A stretch of DNA of 64,000 nucleotides from an uncultured Lachnoclostridium sp. GTDB taxonomy: Bacteria; Bacillota; Clostridia; Lachnospirales; Lachnospiraceae. Of this stretch, positions 34,331 to 43,460 are shown piece by piece. Numbering within the stretch: the stretch's first letter is position 1; each line of letters starts with the position of its first letter. Location: positions 1 through 64,000 of the forward strand of contig CAOJBY010000008.1 in NCBI GenBank assembly GCA_948330435.1. The letters run 5' to 3'. Under the pieces are notes generated by a model that was not told the DNA's origin, made no database searches, and was given only the letters and a program-made list of their open reading frames with translations. A program made the translations under genes and the position numbers.

Positions 34331-35130
34331 AGGACAATTCTCAATATAATAATGACTGCCAAAAATAAAACTACCACACCATAGGCTGCATAATCTCTTT
34401 TGGCATATACAAGGGGTTTCATCTTTGTCCTGCCTTCGCCCCCATGATAGCAGCGAGCCTCCATAGCCATAGCCAGATCGTTAGCCCGGCGAAAAGCTGA
34501 GATGAACAAAGGTACCAGAAGAGGAACCAGATTCTTTGCTTTCTGTATCAGATTTCCATTCTCAAAGTCTGCACCTCTGGCAATCTGTGCTTTCATAATC
34601 TTGTCCGTCTCTTCCAACAGAATTGGTATAAACCGAAGAGCAATGGACATCATCATAGAAATCTCATGAACCGGAACCCGCAGCTTTTTTAAAGGTCCCA
34701 TAAGCCGTTCTAAACCATCCGTCAGATCATTCGGCGTGGTTGTCAGTGTCATCACCGAGGAACCCACGATCAGATAAATCAGCCGAATCGCCATAAAAAC
34801 AGCTGTCCGAAGACCCACATCCGTGATCTTCAGCTTCCACACTTGCACCAGAATACGATCACCCGGAGTCAAAAACAGGTTGAAGATAACTGTGATCATC
34901 AAAATCATCACAATAGCTTTTAGTCCCCGTACCATAAAAGAAAAGGGCACTTTCGACAATTTAATCACCATCACCAAAAACACAGTCGCCGCCAAATAAC
35001 CCGGCCATCCCCTGGCAAGAAACAATGCCACAATAAATGCCAGGGTTGCCGAAAGCTTTACTCTCGGATCTAATTTATGAAGAACAGAATCTGCCGGATA
35101 ATACTGGCCCAGCGTAATATCTCGAATCAT
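34327..35130 (-). CDS. ecfT: ECF transporter transmembrane component EcfT
   Basis: Membrane scaffold that couples the two ATPases to vitamin-specific S components. 267 residues with about five helices and the cytoplasmic coupling motifs containing Ala-Arg-Gly (QIARGADF) and the second Arg-containing segment FRRANDLAMAMEARCY. Opening MIRDITLGQYYPADSVLHKLDPR is typical. It forms the group II shared ECF module with ecfA2, ecfA1 and S components encoded anywhere in the genome. Confidence 0.95.
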   Translation of the reverse strand: MIRDITLGQYYPADSVLHKLDPRVKLSATLAFIVALFLARGWPGYLAATVFLVMVIKLSKVPFSFMVRGLKAIVMILMITVIFNLFLTPGDRILVQVWKLKITDVGLRTAVFMAIRLIYLIVGSSVMTLTTTPNDLTDGLERLMGPLKKLRVPVHEISMMMSIALRFIPILLEETDKIMKAQIARGADFENGNLIQKAKNLVPLLVPLFISAFRRANDLAMAMEARCYHGGEGRTKMKPLVYAKRDYAAYGVVVLFLAVIIILRIVL

Positions 35131-35174
35131 AATTTATCTCCCAATGTCTTAAGCGGATATTTAAAATCACTTTT

Positions 35175-36020
35175 TTACTTCAAGGCTTCCAAAATCGTAT
35201 TTTTCGCCTCTTCTATGGTAGTTGCATCTTCATCCACCGCAAGACCTTTCTCTTTCAAAGCATGCATAATATAAGTCACCTGCGGTGCTGCCAGTCCGAC
35301 CTGTTCCAGTTCCTTATAGTGGCGGAACACCTCTCTTGGCACATCATCAAAGAGAACCTCTCCCTGATTCATCACGACAATCCGCCCCACATATTTGGCC
35401 ACATCCTCCATACTGTGGGAAACCAGCACAATCGTAATCTTCTTTTCTTGGTGAAGCTTGCTGATCTGATCCAGAATTTCATCCCGCCCTTTGGGATCCA
35501 ATCCCGCCGTAGGTTCATCCAACACCAGAATCTCCGGTTCCATAGCAAGGACTCCGGCAATAGCCGCTCTCCGCTTCTGTCCACCGGACAGTTCAAAGGG
35601 CGACTGATGGTAAAATTCCTCTTTTAGGCCTACCATTTTCAACGCAGTCTTAGCCCGTTCCTCCGCCTCCTCTTTGGAAAGCCCCTGGTTCTTCGGTCCA
35701 AAGCAAACATCACTTAACACATCCACTTCAAAAAGCTGATGTTCCGGATATTGAAATACCAGTCCTACCTTGCTTCTTAAGCGATGCATATCATAGCCCA
35801 CTCCATAGATATCCTCATCATGGAAGTAAATATGGCCATCCGTTGCTTTCACGAGTCCGTTCAGATGCTGGACCAGCGTAGATTTTCCGGAGCCGGTATG
35901 GCCAATCAAACCAATGAATTCTCCCTCATGCAATTCCAGACAAATATCTTTTAAAGCATGAATCTCATAAGCCGTCCCCGGACTATACACATAATTCACA
36001 TGTTCCAATCTTATTGACAT
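35175..36020 (-). CDS. ecfA2: ECF transporter ATPase EcfA2
   Basis: One of two ABC ATPases energising vitamin uptake. 281 residues: Walker [18 protein letters not shown]-loop [11 protein letters not shown], signature [13 protein letters not shown], Walker [15 protein letters not shown], switch His in VSHSMED. Start overlaps the end of ecfA1 by 10 bases, so expression is coupled. Confidence 0.95.
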   Translation of the reverse strand: MSIRLEHVNYVYSPGTAYEIHALKDICLELHEGEFIGLIGHTGSGKSTLVQHLNGLVKATDGHIYFHDEDIYGVGYDMHRLRSKVGLVFQYPEHQLFEVDVLSDVCFGPKNQGLSKEEAEERAKTALKMVGLKEEFYHQSPFELSGGQKRRAAIAGVLAMEPEILVLDEPTAGLDPKGRDEILDQISKLHQEKKITIVLVSHSMEDVAKYVGRIVVMNQGEVLFDDVPREVFRHYKELEQVGLAAPQVTYIMHALKEKGLAVDEDATTIEEAKNTILEALK

Positions 36021-36862
36021 AATGCTTCCACCAACTCTTCCCTGGTCAGAATCCCGTCCGGCAGTTCAACACCTGCTTTCTTCAGTTCATAAGCCAAAAG
36101 TGTAGCCTGGGGTACGTCCAAACGATAGGATTTCAATTTTTCCACCTGAGAAAAGATTTCCCTCGGAGTCCCTTCCATCACCACCCGGCCCTGATCCATC
36201 ACCACAACCTTGTCCGCATAAATAACTTCTTCCATATAATGTGTAATGAGAATTACCGTAATCTCCTCCACCTGATTCAACGCCCGTACAGCTCGAATCA
36301 CTTCCTTACGTCCATTGGGATCTAACATAGCCGTAGGCTCATCCAAAACAATGCATTGGGGATGCATGGCTACTACCCCCGCAATCGCCACCCGCTGCTT
36401 CTGCCCGCCGGACAGCTTATTGGGAGAATGATGGCGGTATTTGAGCATATTCACTGCTTTTAGACTCTCCTCCACCCGTTCCCAGATCTCCTTGGTGGGA
36501 ACCCCCATATTCTCAGGGCCAAAGCCCACATCCTCCTCCACGATCGTTCCAATAATCTGATTGTCCGGATTCTGAAAAACCATGCCTGCACTCTGGCGGA
36601 CATCCCAGAGATGTTCTTCCTCCCTGGTATCCTTTCCATCCACCCACATAGTTCCCCCGGTAGGTGTCAAAATAGCATTCATATGCTTAGCCAGGGTAGA
36701 CTTTCCGGAACCATTATGTCCCAGAATCGCTACAAAATCACCCTTTTCCACCTGCATGCTAACCTGATCCACCGCCCGGATTGCATCGGCTTCCCGACCT
36801 TCTTCATCATATTTTTTATATTCATACACCAGGCCCCTGGCCTGAACCATCTCTTTTCCCAT
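36011..36862 (-). CDS. ecfA1: ECF transporter ATPase EcfA1
   Basis: The second ECF ATPase. About 283 residues: Walker [17 protein letters not shown]-loop [11 protein letters not shown], signature [13 protein letters not shown], Walker [15 protein letters not shown], switch ITHYMEEV. The longer frame adds about 29 N-terminal residues with no family similarity; GGAG before the ATG at 36862 ([11 protein letters not shown]) sets the start. It has its own promoter. Confidence 0.95.
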   Translation of the reverse strand: MGKEMVQARGLVYEYKKYDEEGREADAIRAVDQVSMQVEKGDFVAILGHNGSGKSTLAKHMNAILTPTGGTMWVDGKDTREEEHLWDVRQSAGMVFQNPDNQIIGTIVEEDVGFGPENMGVPTKEIWERVEESLKAVNMLKYRHHSPNKLSGGQKQRVAIAGVVAMHPQCIVLDEPTAMLDPNGRKEVIRAVRALNQVEEITVILITHYMEEVIYADKVVVMDQGRVVMEGTPREIFSQVEKLKSYRLDVPQATLLAYELKKAGVELPDGILTREELVEALCQ

Positions 36863-37074
36863 GGTTCTCCAACCTCTTCCTGTTCTCAAATGCTGCTGTC
36901 TATTGTATAATATCTCCTGTTCTTTTGCAAGTAAAACGTAACGGTTCACTTTTAGTCGCTTTTGGATCTGATATCATTTCATAAAAATACGGCCATACTG
37001 TTCGAATTCTATCTTCCAAACTGTACAACCGCATTGACACTGTATTTTACAAAAGCACAGAATATCCTGACAGT
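36863..37074. other. Gap between bioY and ecfA1
   Basis: 212 bp without a gene. It holds the ecfA1 promoter (36902-36930); no clear terminator for bioY is visible and no other feature is seen. Confidence 0.4.
36902..36930 (-). promoter_or_regulatory. Promoter of ecfA1-ecfA2-ecfT-truA
   Basis: TTGCAA (36925-36930) and TACAAT (36902-36907) separated by 17 bp on the minus strand, about 40 bases before the ecfA1 start. Confidence 0.7.
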
Positions 37075-37671
37075 TTAAGCCTGCCTCTCCTTAACCATCA
37101 TAGACAAATTCAAATATCCGGCCTGAATCAGACGGGTACGAATCTCCGGTCCTATCAATAGTGTAAGAAAAATCTTGGCGAAATCTCCCGGAATAAACGG
37201 CAAAACACCTGCTGCCAGTGCTTCCGGAAAGCTCATTCCTGCCATGTATGCCAGCCATACCGTCCCGAAAGCATAAAGAATCACCGTTCCCAACAAAAGC
37301 CCCAATCCCTGTACCATCCTTTGCTCTAAACCCTTACCACAAAATCGTTCCACGAAAAATCCGCCGATCAAAGACAAAAAAAGATAGCCTACAAGATATC
37401 CCCCTGTAGGGCCTGCCAGTTTTCCTATGCCTCCGGTAAAGCCAGAAAATACCGGAAGGCCTATCAATCCAATTAACAAATAAAGAATACAGCTTAAAGT
37501 TCCAAACTTCAAACCCAGAATTGTAATGGAAAGGCATATAGCAAGATTCGCAAGGGAAATGGGTACCGGACTAATGGGAATTGCCACCGTCATAGGTCCC
37601 AGAATGCAGATTACTGCCGTCATTACTCCTGTCAGTGTCAACTGATAAGTGGTCATAGATTTATTTTTCAT
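37075..37671 (-). CDS. bioY: Biotin ECF transporter S component BioY
   Basis: Substrate-binding membrane subunit for biotin uptake, working with the neighbouring ecfA1/A2/T module. 198 residues, six helices. Recognisable segments: GPMTVAIPISPVPISLANL, GLPVFSGFTGG, GPTGGYLVGYL and the final FIPGDFAKI with the Asp/Lys site important for biotin binding. Promoter with a BirA-type operator lies directly upstream, so it should be repressed when biotin is plentiful. Confidence 0.95.
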   Translation of the reverse strand: MKNKSMTTYQLTLTGVMTAVICILGPMTVAIPISPVPISLANLAICLSITILGLKFGTLSCILYLLIGLIGLPVFSGFTGGIGKLAGPTGGYLVGYLFLSLIGGFFVERFCGKGLEQRMVQGLGLLLGTVILYAFGTVWLAYMAGMSFPEALAAGVLPFIPGDFAKIFLTLLIGPEIRTRLIQAGYLNLSMMVKERQA

Positions 37672-37736
37672 TTTTACCGCCTCCTCATTTGTTTCTTACA
37701 TCCAGAAACCATCCCTAAAAGATGACTTCTTTTGTA

Positions 37737-37765
37737 AGTATACAAAACAAAAGGCGGATTGTCAA
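37737..37765 (-). promoter_or_regulatory. Promoter of bioY
   Basis: Perfect -35 TTGACA (37760-37765) and -10 TATACT (37737-37742), 17-bp spacer. The -35 box is inside the right arm of the BirA operator. Confidence 0.85.
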
Positions 37766-37789
37766 CCTATTTTAAATTTTAGTTAACAT
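37759..37789. promoter_or_regulatory. BirA-type biotin operator
   Basis: TTGTCAACC (37759-37767), 13 bp, AGTTAACAT (37781-37789). This matches the Firmicutes BirA site TTGTTAACC-N13-GGTTAACAA in sequence and spacing, with two changes. It covers the bioY -35 box, so bound BirA would block bioY transcription. Confidence 0.8.
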
Positions 37790-37910
37790 TTTTTATTTCC
37801 TGTTCCAACTGTGCTACTTTTTCTTCCATTTTCTTAAAGATTTCTTTTTTAAGTTCATTATAATGGTGTTCCTTTAAAAGGCCCTTTTTTTTACGAATCC
37901 TTCTGTTCAA
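37779..37910 (-). CDS. Possible small basic protein (43 residues)
   Basis: An open frame ending at 37779 reads to a TTG at 37910 preceded by GGGGAGGTGA, a near-perfect ribosome binding site, 8 bases upstream. Predicted peptide begins MNRRIRKKKGLLKEHH and ends in a helical acidic/basic stretch (KKMEEKVAQLEQEIKNVN). An ATG frame start at 37952 exists but its SD is too close. Its last codons overlap the BirA operator. Family not recognised; reality is uncertain. Confidence 0.4.
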   Translation of the reverse strand: MNRRIRKKKGLLKEHHYNELKKEIFKKMEEKVAQLEQEIKNVN

Positions 37911-37976
37911 CTGTTTCCTCACCTCCCCTGTCGTCATTTGTTTACAATTCATGTCTCCATTGTATCACATCCGCAA

Positions 37977-38055
37977 CGTATATTCTATCTTTTTCATCGG
38001 TTTCTAACTCTTTTATGAGGACCGTATATTATACTAAAATAGAACGTATAATAAT
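37977..38055 (+). promoter_or_regulatory. Repeated CGTATA elements before the XRE regulator
   Basis: Three copies of CGTATA followed by A/T sequence start at 37977, 38023 and 38045. The last copy contains a TATAAT -10 box (38047-38052). They could be operator sites for the adjacent regulator itself (inference). Confidence 0.4.
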
Positions 38056-38074
38056 GGTAACGGGGTTATTATTC

Positions 38075-38416
38075 ATGTACGAAGAAAATTTTTGTATCAG
38101 GCGTATCAAAGAACTTATGGAAAAGAATCACTTTAATGCATACCGCCTTGCCAGCAAAGCTGGTATTTCTCTTTCCACTCTAACTTCTATGTTTGAAAAG
38201 AATACGGATCCTCGTGTACAGACCCTTGAAAAGATCTGTTCCGCCTGTGGTATCTCCATCTCTCAGTTTTTTGAGCGTTCCTCCAAGGATCTGACAACAG
38301 AACAGGAATATCTGCTGGAAGCCTATGACAGCCTGTCGCCATCAGCAAAACAACATCTAATATCTTACTTAAATTATCTCGCCCAAAATAATCCGGATTC
38401 CAAGAAAGATGCATAG
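38075..38416 (+). CDS. XRE-family helix-turn-helix regulator
   Basis: A 113-residue DNA-binding protein with one Cro/CI-type HTH (about residues 8-65: RIKELMEKNHFNAYRLASKA, then GISLSTLTSMF) and a short C-terminal helical part ending SYLNYLAQNNPDSKK. The longer frame would start inside the promoter, so the ATG at 38075 is chosen; its SD is weak (GGGG). A strong hairpin terminator follows. Target unknown; autoregulation is possible. Confidence 0.85.
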   Translation: MYEENFCIRRIKELMEKNHFNAYRLASKAGISLSTLTSMFEKNTDPRVQTLEKICSACGISISQFFERSSKDLTTEQEYLLEAYDSLSPSAKQHLISYLNYLAQNNPDSKKDA

Positions 38417-38425
38417 CCAAAGAGC

Positions 38426-38491
38426 AAAAGCACCACTTTGTAATAAGATTTTACTTATTAAAAATCTATTGCAAAGAATGGTGCTTTTTCT
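38426..38491 (+). terminator. Terminator after the XRE regulator
   Basis: AAAAGCACCACTTTG (38426-38440) pairs with CAAAGAATGGTGCTTTT (38472-38488) with a small bulge, followed by a T-run. The TATAAT at 38503-38508 behind it is the likely -10 of the next gene. Confidence 0.8.
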
Positions 38492-38572
38492 TACATTTAT
38501 GATATAATGAGTTCAAAAGAAAAGATTGGATAAAATGTAATATACCCAAACCAAACCCACGGAGAACTTTCT

Positions 38573-39427
38573 ATGAATCGACATGCATACCTCATAATGG
38601 CTCACCACCAGTTTAACTTTCTAAGGGAACTCCTTTTAGCCCTGGACCATGAGCACAATGATATCTATCTTCATATAGATCAAAAAGTAAAGGATTTTGA
38701 TTTTTCAGATTTTTCTCGTATTGTGCAAAAATCAAATCTGTATTTTACCAAACGTTTAAATGTTCATTGGGGCGGTTACAGCCAGACTGCCTGCGAATTG
38801 ACTCTGCTAAAAGCTGCAGTTCCGGGCCAATACGGCTACTACCATCTCCTGTCTGGCTCCGATTTTCCTCTAAAAACCCAGGAAGAGATCCATCACTTTT
38901 TTGAAGAACATAACGGTATGGAATTTCTTCATTTTGATTCCCCTGAATTTGCACCAAAACTTCGGGAACGCATCTCCCTTTACCATTTCTTTCGTGAAAG
39001 CACATGTCCCCTGGCAGAGCCAACGGATCGGGTTCTCACTTTGCTGCAAAGGCTTCTCCATGTAGATCGGCTTAAAAATGAGGGTATTTCCCTGCAAAAA
39101 GGTGCGAACTGGTTCAGCATCACCCATGCCTTTGCAGAATATGTCATAAGTCAAGAAGCTTGGATTCAAAAACATTTTCGTCACTCGGTATGTGCCGACG
39201 AATTGCTTCTTCAAACCCTTGCTGTCAATTCTCCTTTCATGGAACGTATCTTTGATCCCTTTGGAGCCGGGCTCTCCCTGGGTAACCTGCGTTATATTGA
39301 CTGGGAACGAGGAACAAATAACAGCCCCTATATTTTTCAGAAAGAAGATGCTGCCTTTCTTAAGTCTCTTCCCCATCTATTTGCACGAAAATTTGATAAA
39401 AACATCTTTTACCAACTCACCGTTTAA
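38573..39427 (+). CDS. GT14-type (core-2/I-branching-like) glycosyltransferase
   Basis: A 284-residue cytoplasmic glycosyltransferase of the beta-1,6-N-acetylglucosaminyltransferase-like family. Typical blocks: AYLIMAHHQFNFLRELL at the start, YLHIDQK, VHWGGYSQTACELTLLKAA, YYHLLSGSDFPLKTQEE, and the late ADELLLQTLA. It likely decorates a surface polysaccharide or glycoconjugate; donor and acceptor unknown. The 3' end overlaps the convergent arcC end by 11 bases. Confidence 0.88.
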   Translation: MNRHAYLIMAHHQFNFLRELLLALDHEHNDIYLHIDQKVKDFDFSDFSRIVQKSNLYFTKRLNVHWGGYSQTACELTLLKAAVPGQYGYYHLLSGSDFPLKTQEEIHHFFEEHNGMEFLHFDSPEFAPKLRERISLYHFFRESTCPLAEPTDRVLTLLQRLLHVDRLKNEGISLQKGANWFSITHAFAEYVISQEAWIQKHFRHSVCADELLLQTLAVNSPFMERIFDPFGAGLSLGNLRYIDWERGTNNSPYIFQKEDAAFLKSLPHLFARKFDKNIFYQLTV

Positions 39428-40349
39428 TCACCGTGCCTGCTTTCTCATACAAGGCTTCTCTCGCCTTTGAAAGTTCTGCAATTACAGCAATACGCCCTTC
39501 TCTTCCGGACACAAAGGATGCCCCGGCTGCCATTTTAGGCAGAATGGATGCTCTTGGAAATTGTCCTGCTGCTGCATAAGCTTCCACTTCTTCTGGTGTT
39601 ACCATATCCAACTGTTTCATACGCTCTGTACCATAGTTAATCGCCATCTTCTCCTGTGCCGTAAGAATCATAAGAACATCCGCATCCAGAAGTTCCGCCA
39701 GTTTTCCACTGGCATAATCTTTCTCAATGACTCCACTGGCACCTTTCAAATGATTTCGCTGCTTTAATACCGGGATTCCTCCTCCCCCACAGGCGATTAC
39801 CACCTGATCCGCATCAGACAATACCCGAATAGCATCAATCTCTACAATATCAATAGGCTTGGGAGCTGCAACGATCCGGCGGTAGCCCTTTTCTTCTTTT
39901 CTTACAAAGTTTCCCCTTTCTTCCTCCGCTTTCGCCTCTTCCTCCGTCATATAGCGACCAATAACTTTGATAGGCTCTGCAAATGCCTCATCATAGGGAT
40001 CTACCACTACCTGTGTAATAATCGTGCTGACTGTTTTATGAATTCCTCTGGAAAGCAATTCCTCCCGAATGGCATTCTGAAGATCATAGCCAATATAGCC
40101 CTGACTCATGGCAGAACATACGGACATGGGTGCAAAGGTATAATCCTCATGCTCCTTTCCGAATTCATTCAGAGCCGTATGAATCATACCCACCTGGGGT
40201 GCATTGCTGTGGGAGATAACCACCTGACATCCTTCTTCCACCAGAGTAGCAATTGCTTTTGCCGCTTCCTTCACAGCTTTCATCTGCTCTGGAAGGGTTG
40301 TCCCAAGGGCCTTATGTCCCAAAGCTGCCACTACTTTCTTTTTATCCAT
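39417..40349 (-). CDS. arcC: Carbamate kinase
   Basis: Makes ATP and carbamate from carbamoyl phosphate and ADP, the last step of arginine deiminase, agmatine or purine/allantoin fermentation. 310 residues with AALGHKALG, ISHSNAPQVG, RRIVAAPKPIDI, ACGGGGIPV, and IEKDYASGKLAELLDADVL. No arcA or arcB is beside it, so the source of carbamoyl phosphate is not visible. Confidence 0.95.
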   Translation of the reverse strand: MDKKKVVAALGHKALGTTLPEQMKAVKEAAKAIATLVEEGCQVVISHSNAPQVGMIHTALNEFGKEHEDYTFAPMSVCSAMSQGYIGYDLQNAIREELLSRGIHKTVSTIITQVVVDPYDEAFAEPIKVIGRYMTEEEAKAEEERGNFVRKEEKGYRRIVAAPKPIDIVEIDAIRVLSDADQVVIACGGGGIPVLKQRNHLKGASGVIEKDYASGKLAELLDADVLMILTAQEKMAINYGTERMKQLDMVTPEEVEAYAAAGQFPRASILPKMAAGASFVSGREGRIAVIAELSKAREALYEKAGTVIKR

Positions 40350-40417
40350 AAATTTCTACCTCTCAAACTTATTATCATTCATGTCCAAATAAAAGTACGT
40401 TTTTCAATAAAAGGCTT

Positions 40418-40678
40418 TTATCGGTAATTCTCAGTACATTTCACACAGTTCCCATTGCGATTACAGTGAAAATCATCTACAATATCATCCACACGAGTAC
40501 AGGTGCTTTTAAGAAATCGCACCGTATGCACCACCTTAGAGGAATCTATCGGACAAATCGTTTCAAACCTCTGGGTGTAAGCTCTGTCTTCCTCCGTGTT
40601 CTCACCCTCACCCTGTTTCCAGCGATATTTTCGTGACGCTTCCCATCCCTGTTTAAAACCTGAAGTCTCTTGTTCCAT
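40418..40678 (-). CDS. Small Cys-containing protein coupled to hydG
   Basis: An 86-residue protein of unrecognised family that overlaps the 3' end of hydG by 26 bases and follows AGGGAG by 7 bases (ATG at 40678). The N-terminal half is basic and aromatic (GWEASRKYRWKQGEG); the C-terminal half carries five cysteines, including CNRNGNCVKC at the end, which suggests a metal or iron-sulfur site. Tight coupling hints at a role in hydrogenase maturation or in supplying metal, but this is inference from position. Confidence 0.7.
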   Translation of the reverse strand: MEQETSGFKQGWEASRKYRWKQGEGENTEEDRAYTQRFETICPIDSSKVVHTVRFLKSTCTRVDDIVDDFHCNRNGNCVKCTENYR

Positions 40679-42071
40679 TTTCAATCTCCCTTAAATTCTG
40701 TTCCGCCCTTTTCCGGATTCGGTCACTGGCCACCCTTTCCAGCTCTTTCTGAATCAGTGCCTCTCCTTTCTTTTTAGTATCCTCCGAAGCGTAGTCAACC
40801 AGATATTCTTTCAAGGTCATCAGTGCATTGGGCTGACAGCAGTTGGCAATCTGTCCCGACTTTACCAGCTTCATAAACCGATCTCCGGTACGTCCCTCCC
40901 GATAGCAGGCCGTACAGAAACTGGGAATCATCCCCAGATCCAGAAGCCAGTTTACAACCTGATCTAAGGTTCTGGTATCACTCACATCAAACTGAGCCGA
41001 ATTCTCTTCCTCCGGCTCTTCCTCGGCATAACCTCCCACGCTGGTTCGGGAACCTCCGCTTATTTGAGATACTCCAAGCTCCAACACCTTTTCTCTGGTC
41101 GCTTTCGATTCACGAGTAGAAATAATCATGCCCGTATACGGAACAGCAATTCGAATCACCGCCACAATCCGAGCAAAAAGCTCATCGGAAATGGCATCCT
41201 CAAAAGCGGAAGCATCAATATCGTCTGCATTCCGAATCCGTGGTACACTAATGGTATGAGGCCCGACTCCAAATACCGTCTCCAGATGCTCCGCATGCAT
41301 CAGCAGTCCCGCGAAATCATAACGGTAATGATTCAGACCAAAGAGCACGCCGATTCCCACATCATCAATGCCTCCCTCCATAGCCCGATCCATGGCTTCC
41401 GTATGGTATGCATAATCATGTTTAGGTCCGGTGGGATGAAGCTTCTCATAGTTTTCCTTATGGTAAGTCTCCTGAAAGAGAATATAAGTCCCGATCCCCG
41501 CCTCCTTTAGCTTCCGATAATTCTCCACCGTAGTTGCCGCAATATTTACATTAACCCGGCGAATGGCACCGTTTTTATGCTGTATGCCATAAATAGTCCG
41601 GATGCTTTCCAACACATACTCAATGGGATTGTTCACAGGATCTTCCCCGGTCTCCAGGGCCAGCCGCTTATGTCCCATATCCTGGAGAGCAATCACCTCC
41701 CGGCGAATCTCCTCCTGAGTCAGCTTCTTTCGGGCAATGTGATGATTCTTAAGGTGATAAGGGCAATAGATGCATCCATTCACACAATAATTGGACAGAT
41801 ACAAAGGTGCAAACATCACAATTCGATTTCCATAAAACTTCTGCTTGATTTCCCTGGCCAGATGAAACATCCCCTCCACCAGATCCGGCTCCTCACATTC
41901 CAGTAGCGTTAACGCCTCCCGGTGAGACAGCCCTTTACAGCCTGCGGCCCTCAAAAGCAGAGATTCTATCAGCTCCCGGTTGTTCTTATTCTCCCGTGCA
42001 TATTGAATGGATGCCATAATCTCCTGATGATCCATAAACTCTTCCGCACGTTTGGAGGCTGGGTTATACAT
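40653..42071 (-). CDS. hydG: [FeFe]-hydrogenase maturase HydG
   Basis: Radical SAM tyrosine lyase that makes CO and cyanide ligands for the hydrogenase H-cluster. 472 residues with the cluster motif CVNGCIYCPYH, AALD-type barrel signals (LALETGEDPVNNP, GIGVLFGLNHYRYDF), and the C-terminal CxxxC...CCQPN that binds the second cluster. The long frame begins 18 codons earlier, but the ATG at 42071 (MYNPASKRAEEF) follows GAGGG. hydE and hydF are not in this window. ThiH is related but lacks the C-terminal cluster site. Confidence 0.95.
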   Translation of the reverse strand: MYNPASKRAEEFMDHQEIMASIQYARENKNNRELIESLLLRAAGCKGLSHREALTLLECEEPDLVEGMFHLAREIKQKFYGNRIVMFAPLYLSNYCVNGCIYCPYHLKNHHIARKKLTQEEIRREVIALQDMGHKRLALETGEDPVNNPIEYVLESIRTIYGIQHKNGAIRRVNVNIAATTVENYRKLKEAGIGTYILFQETYHKENYEKLHPTGPKHDYAYHTEAMDRAMEGGIDDVGIGVLFGLNHYRYDFAGLLMHAEHLETVFGVGPHTISVPRIRNADDIDASAFEDAISDELFARIVAVIRIAVPYTGMIISTRESKATREKVLELGVSQISGGSRTSVGGYAEEEPEEENSAQFDVSDTRTLDQVVNWLLDLGMIPSFCTACYREGRTGDRFMKLVKSGQIANCCQPNALMTLKEYLVDYASEDTKKKGEALIQKELERVASDRIRKRAEQNLREIENGTRDFRF

Positions 42072-42236
42072 AGTAAGTTCCCTCTTCCTTAGTATAACGA
42101 ATCTATTCTGCGTCAAACTAGCCAAAAATAATTTTTCGTTATACTGGTAAATTTAGATTTCTTTATTGCAAACAAATGTTCTGGCGTGATATAATACATA
42201 TAATACTCATTTAGACAATTACAAAAGGAGTCCTCT

Positions 42237-43460
42237 ATGCACCCCGTCATTTTCCATATCGACGTAAATTCCGCTTACTTAAGCTGGAGTGCTTTAGAAA
42301 AACTAAAAAACGGTAGCAGCGTGGATCTGCGTACCATTCCCTCCATTATCGGCGGTGATGAAAAGAGCCGACACGGGATCGTATTGGCCAAGTCCATTCC
42401 AGCCAAAAAATACGGCATCTGCACCGCCGAACCGGTAGCCGCTGCTCTTCGCAAATGTCCCACTCTGGTGATGGAGCCACCCAATCACGATCTGTACCGC
42501 CGCTACAGCCACGCCATGATGGAGCTTCTCTCCTCTTTTACCCCAGATCTGGAACAGGTATCCATTGACGAATGTTATCTGGACTTTACTCCCATCTCAC
42601 ACCTATATGCTTCCCCGGAGGAAGCGGCGGCTCTTATTCGTGACCGCATATTTGATGCCCTGCATTTTACGGTGAATATCGGAATCGCCCACACCAAGGT
42701 TCTTGCCAAGATGGCCAGTGATTTTGAAAAGCCCGGGAAAATCCACACCCTTTACCCGGAGGAAATTCCTGTGAAAATGTGGCCCCTCCCTGTATCCGAT
42801 CTCTTTATGGTCGGGCAGCGTAGTGCCAACAAGCTGACAGGCTTCGGCATTCGGACCATCGGCGAACTGGCCCATACAGATCTGTCCTTTCTGACCGCCC
42901 ATTTCAAAAGCCATGGCCGTCTCATGTGGGAGTTTGCCAATGGCATTGACGATTCACCTGTACTCTCAGAGAAGCAGAAAGCAAAAGGAATCGGCAACTC
43001 CACCACTCTTAAAGAGGATATCACAGACCCAGGGGAAGCCGAGAAAGTTCTTCTCGCACTCTCGGAGAGTGTCTCCGGACGTCTGCGAAAGGCCGGACAG
43101 TTAGCCGGCACGGTAGCCGTCGAAATTAAATATCATGATTTCATCAAAGCTTCCCACCAGACGCAGACCTTATCCCCCTGCAATACCACGGACGAGATCC
43201 ACCGTCTGGCCTGTTCTCTCTTTGAACAGCTTTGGGACGGACGCCCCATCCGTCTCCTTGGTATCCGCAGCTCCAGGCTAATATCGGAGGAAGAGCCCAT
43301 CCAGCTCTCTATCTTTGATCTGCCTTTGACCAGAGAACCGGTACAGGCCGCCGCCAAAATGCCCTCTTCCCAAAAGTTAAAACAGCTAGACACTGCTTTG
43401 GATTCCATCCGGCAAAAATACGGTAGGGACGCTGTCAAGCGGGGATATAAAACCTATTGA
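42237..43460 (+). CDS. dinB: DNA polymerase IV (Y-family)
   Basis: Error-prone translesion polymerase. 407 residues with the Y-family catalytic blocks IFHIDVNSAYLSW, YRRYSHAMMELL, SIDECYLDFT and the fingers/helix-hairpin-helix region (VGQRSANKLTGFGIRTIGEL). A clamp-binding motif is plausible near QLSIFD (about residue 360). AAAGGAGT precedes the ATG. It is divergent from hydG and convergent with coaX, overlapping it by 7 bases. Confidence 0.95.
   Translation: MHPVIFHIDVNSAYLSWSALEKLKNGSSVDLRTIPSIIGGDEKSRHGIVLAKSIPAKKYGICTAEPVAAALRKCPTLVMEPPNHDLYRRYSHAMMELLSSFTPDLEQVSIDECYLDFTPISHLYASPEEAAALIRDRIFDALHFTVNIGIAHTKVLAKMASDFEKPGKIHTLYPEEIPVKMWPLPVSDLFMVGQRSANKLTGFGIRTIGELAHTDLSFLTAHFKSHGRLMWEFANGIDDSPVLSEKQKAKGIGNSTTLKEDITDPGEAEKVLLALSESVSGRLRKAGQLAGTVAVEIKYHDFIKASHQTQTLSPCNTTDEIHRLACSLFEQLWDGRPIRLLGIRSSRLISEEEPIQLSIFDLPLTREPVQAAAKMPSSQKLKQLDTALDSIRQKYGRDAVKRGYKTY

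Noticed and set aside
38015..38074. N-terminal extension of the XRE regulator
   Set aside because: The extension covers the promoter's -10 box, so it cannot be translated from that promoter.
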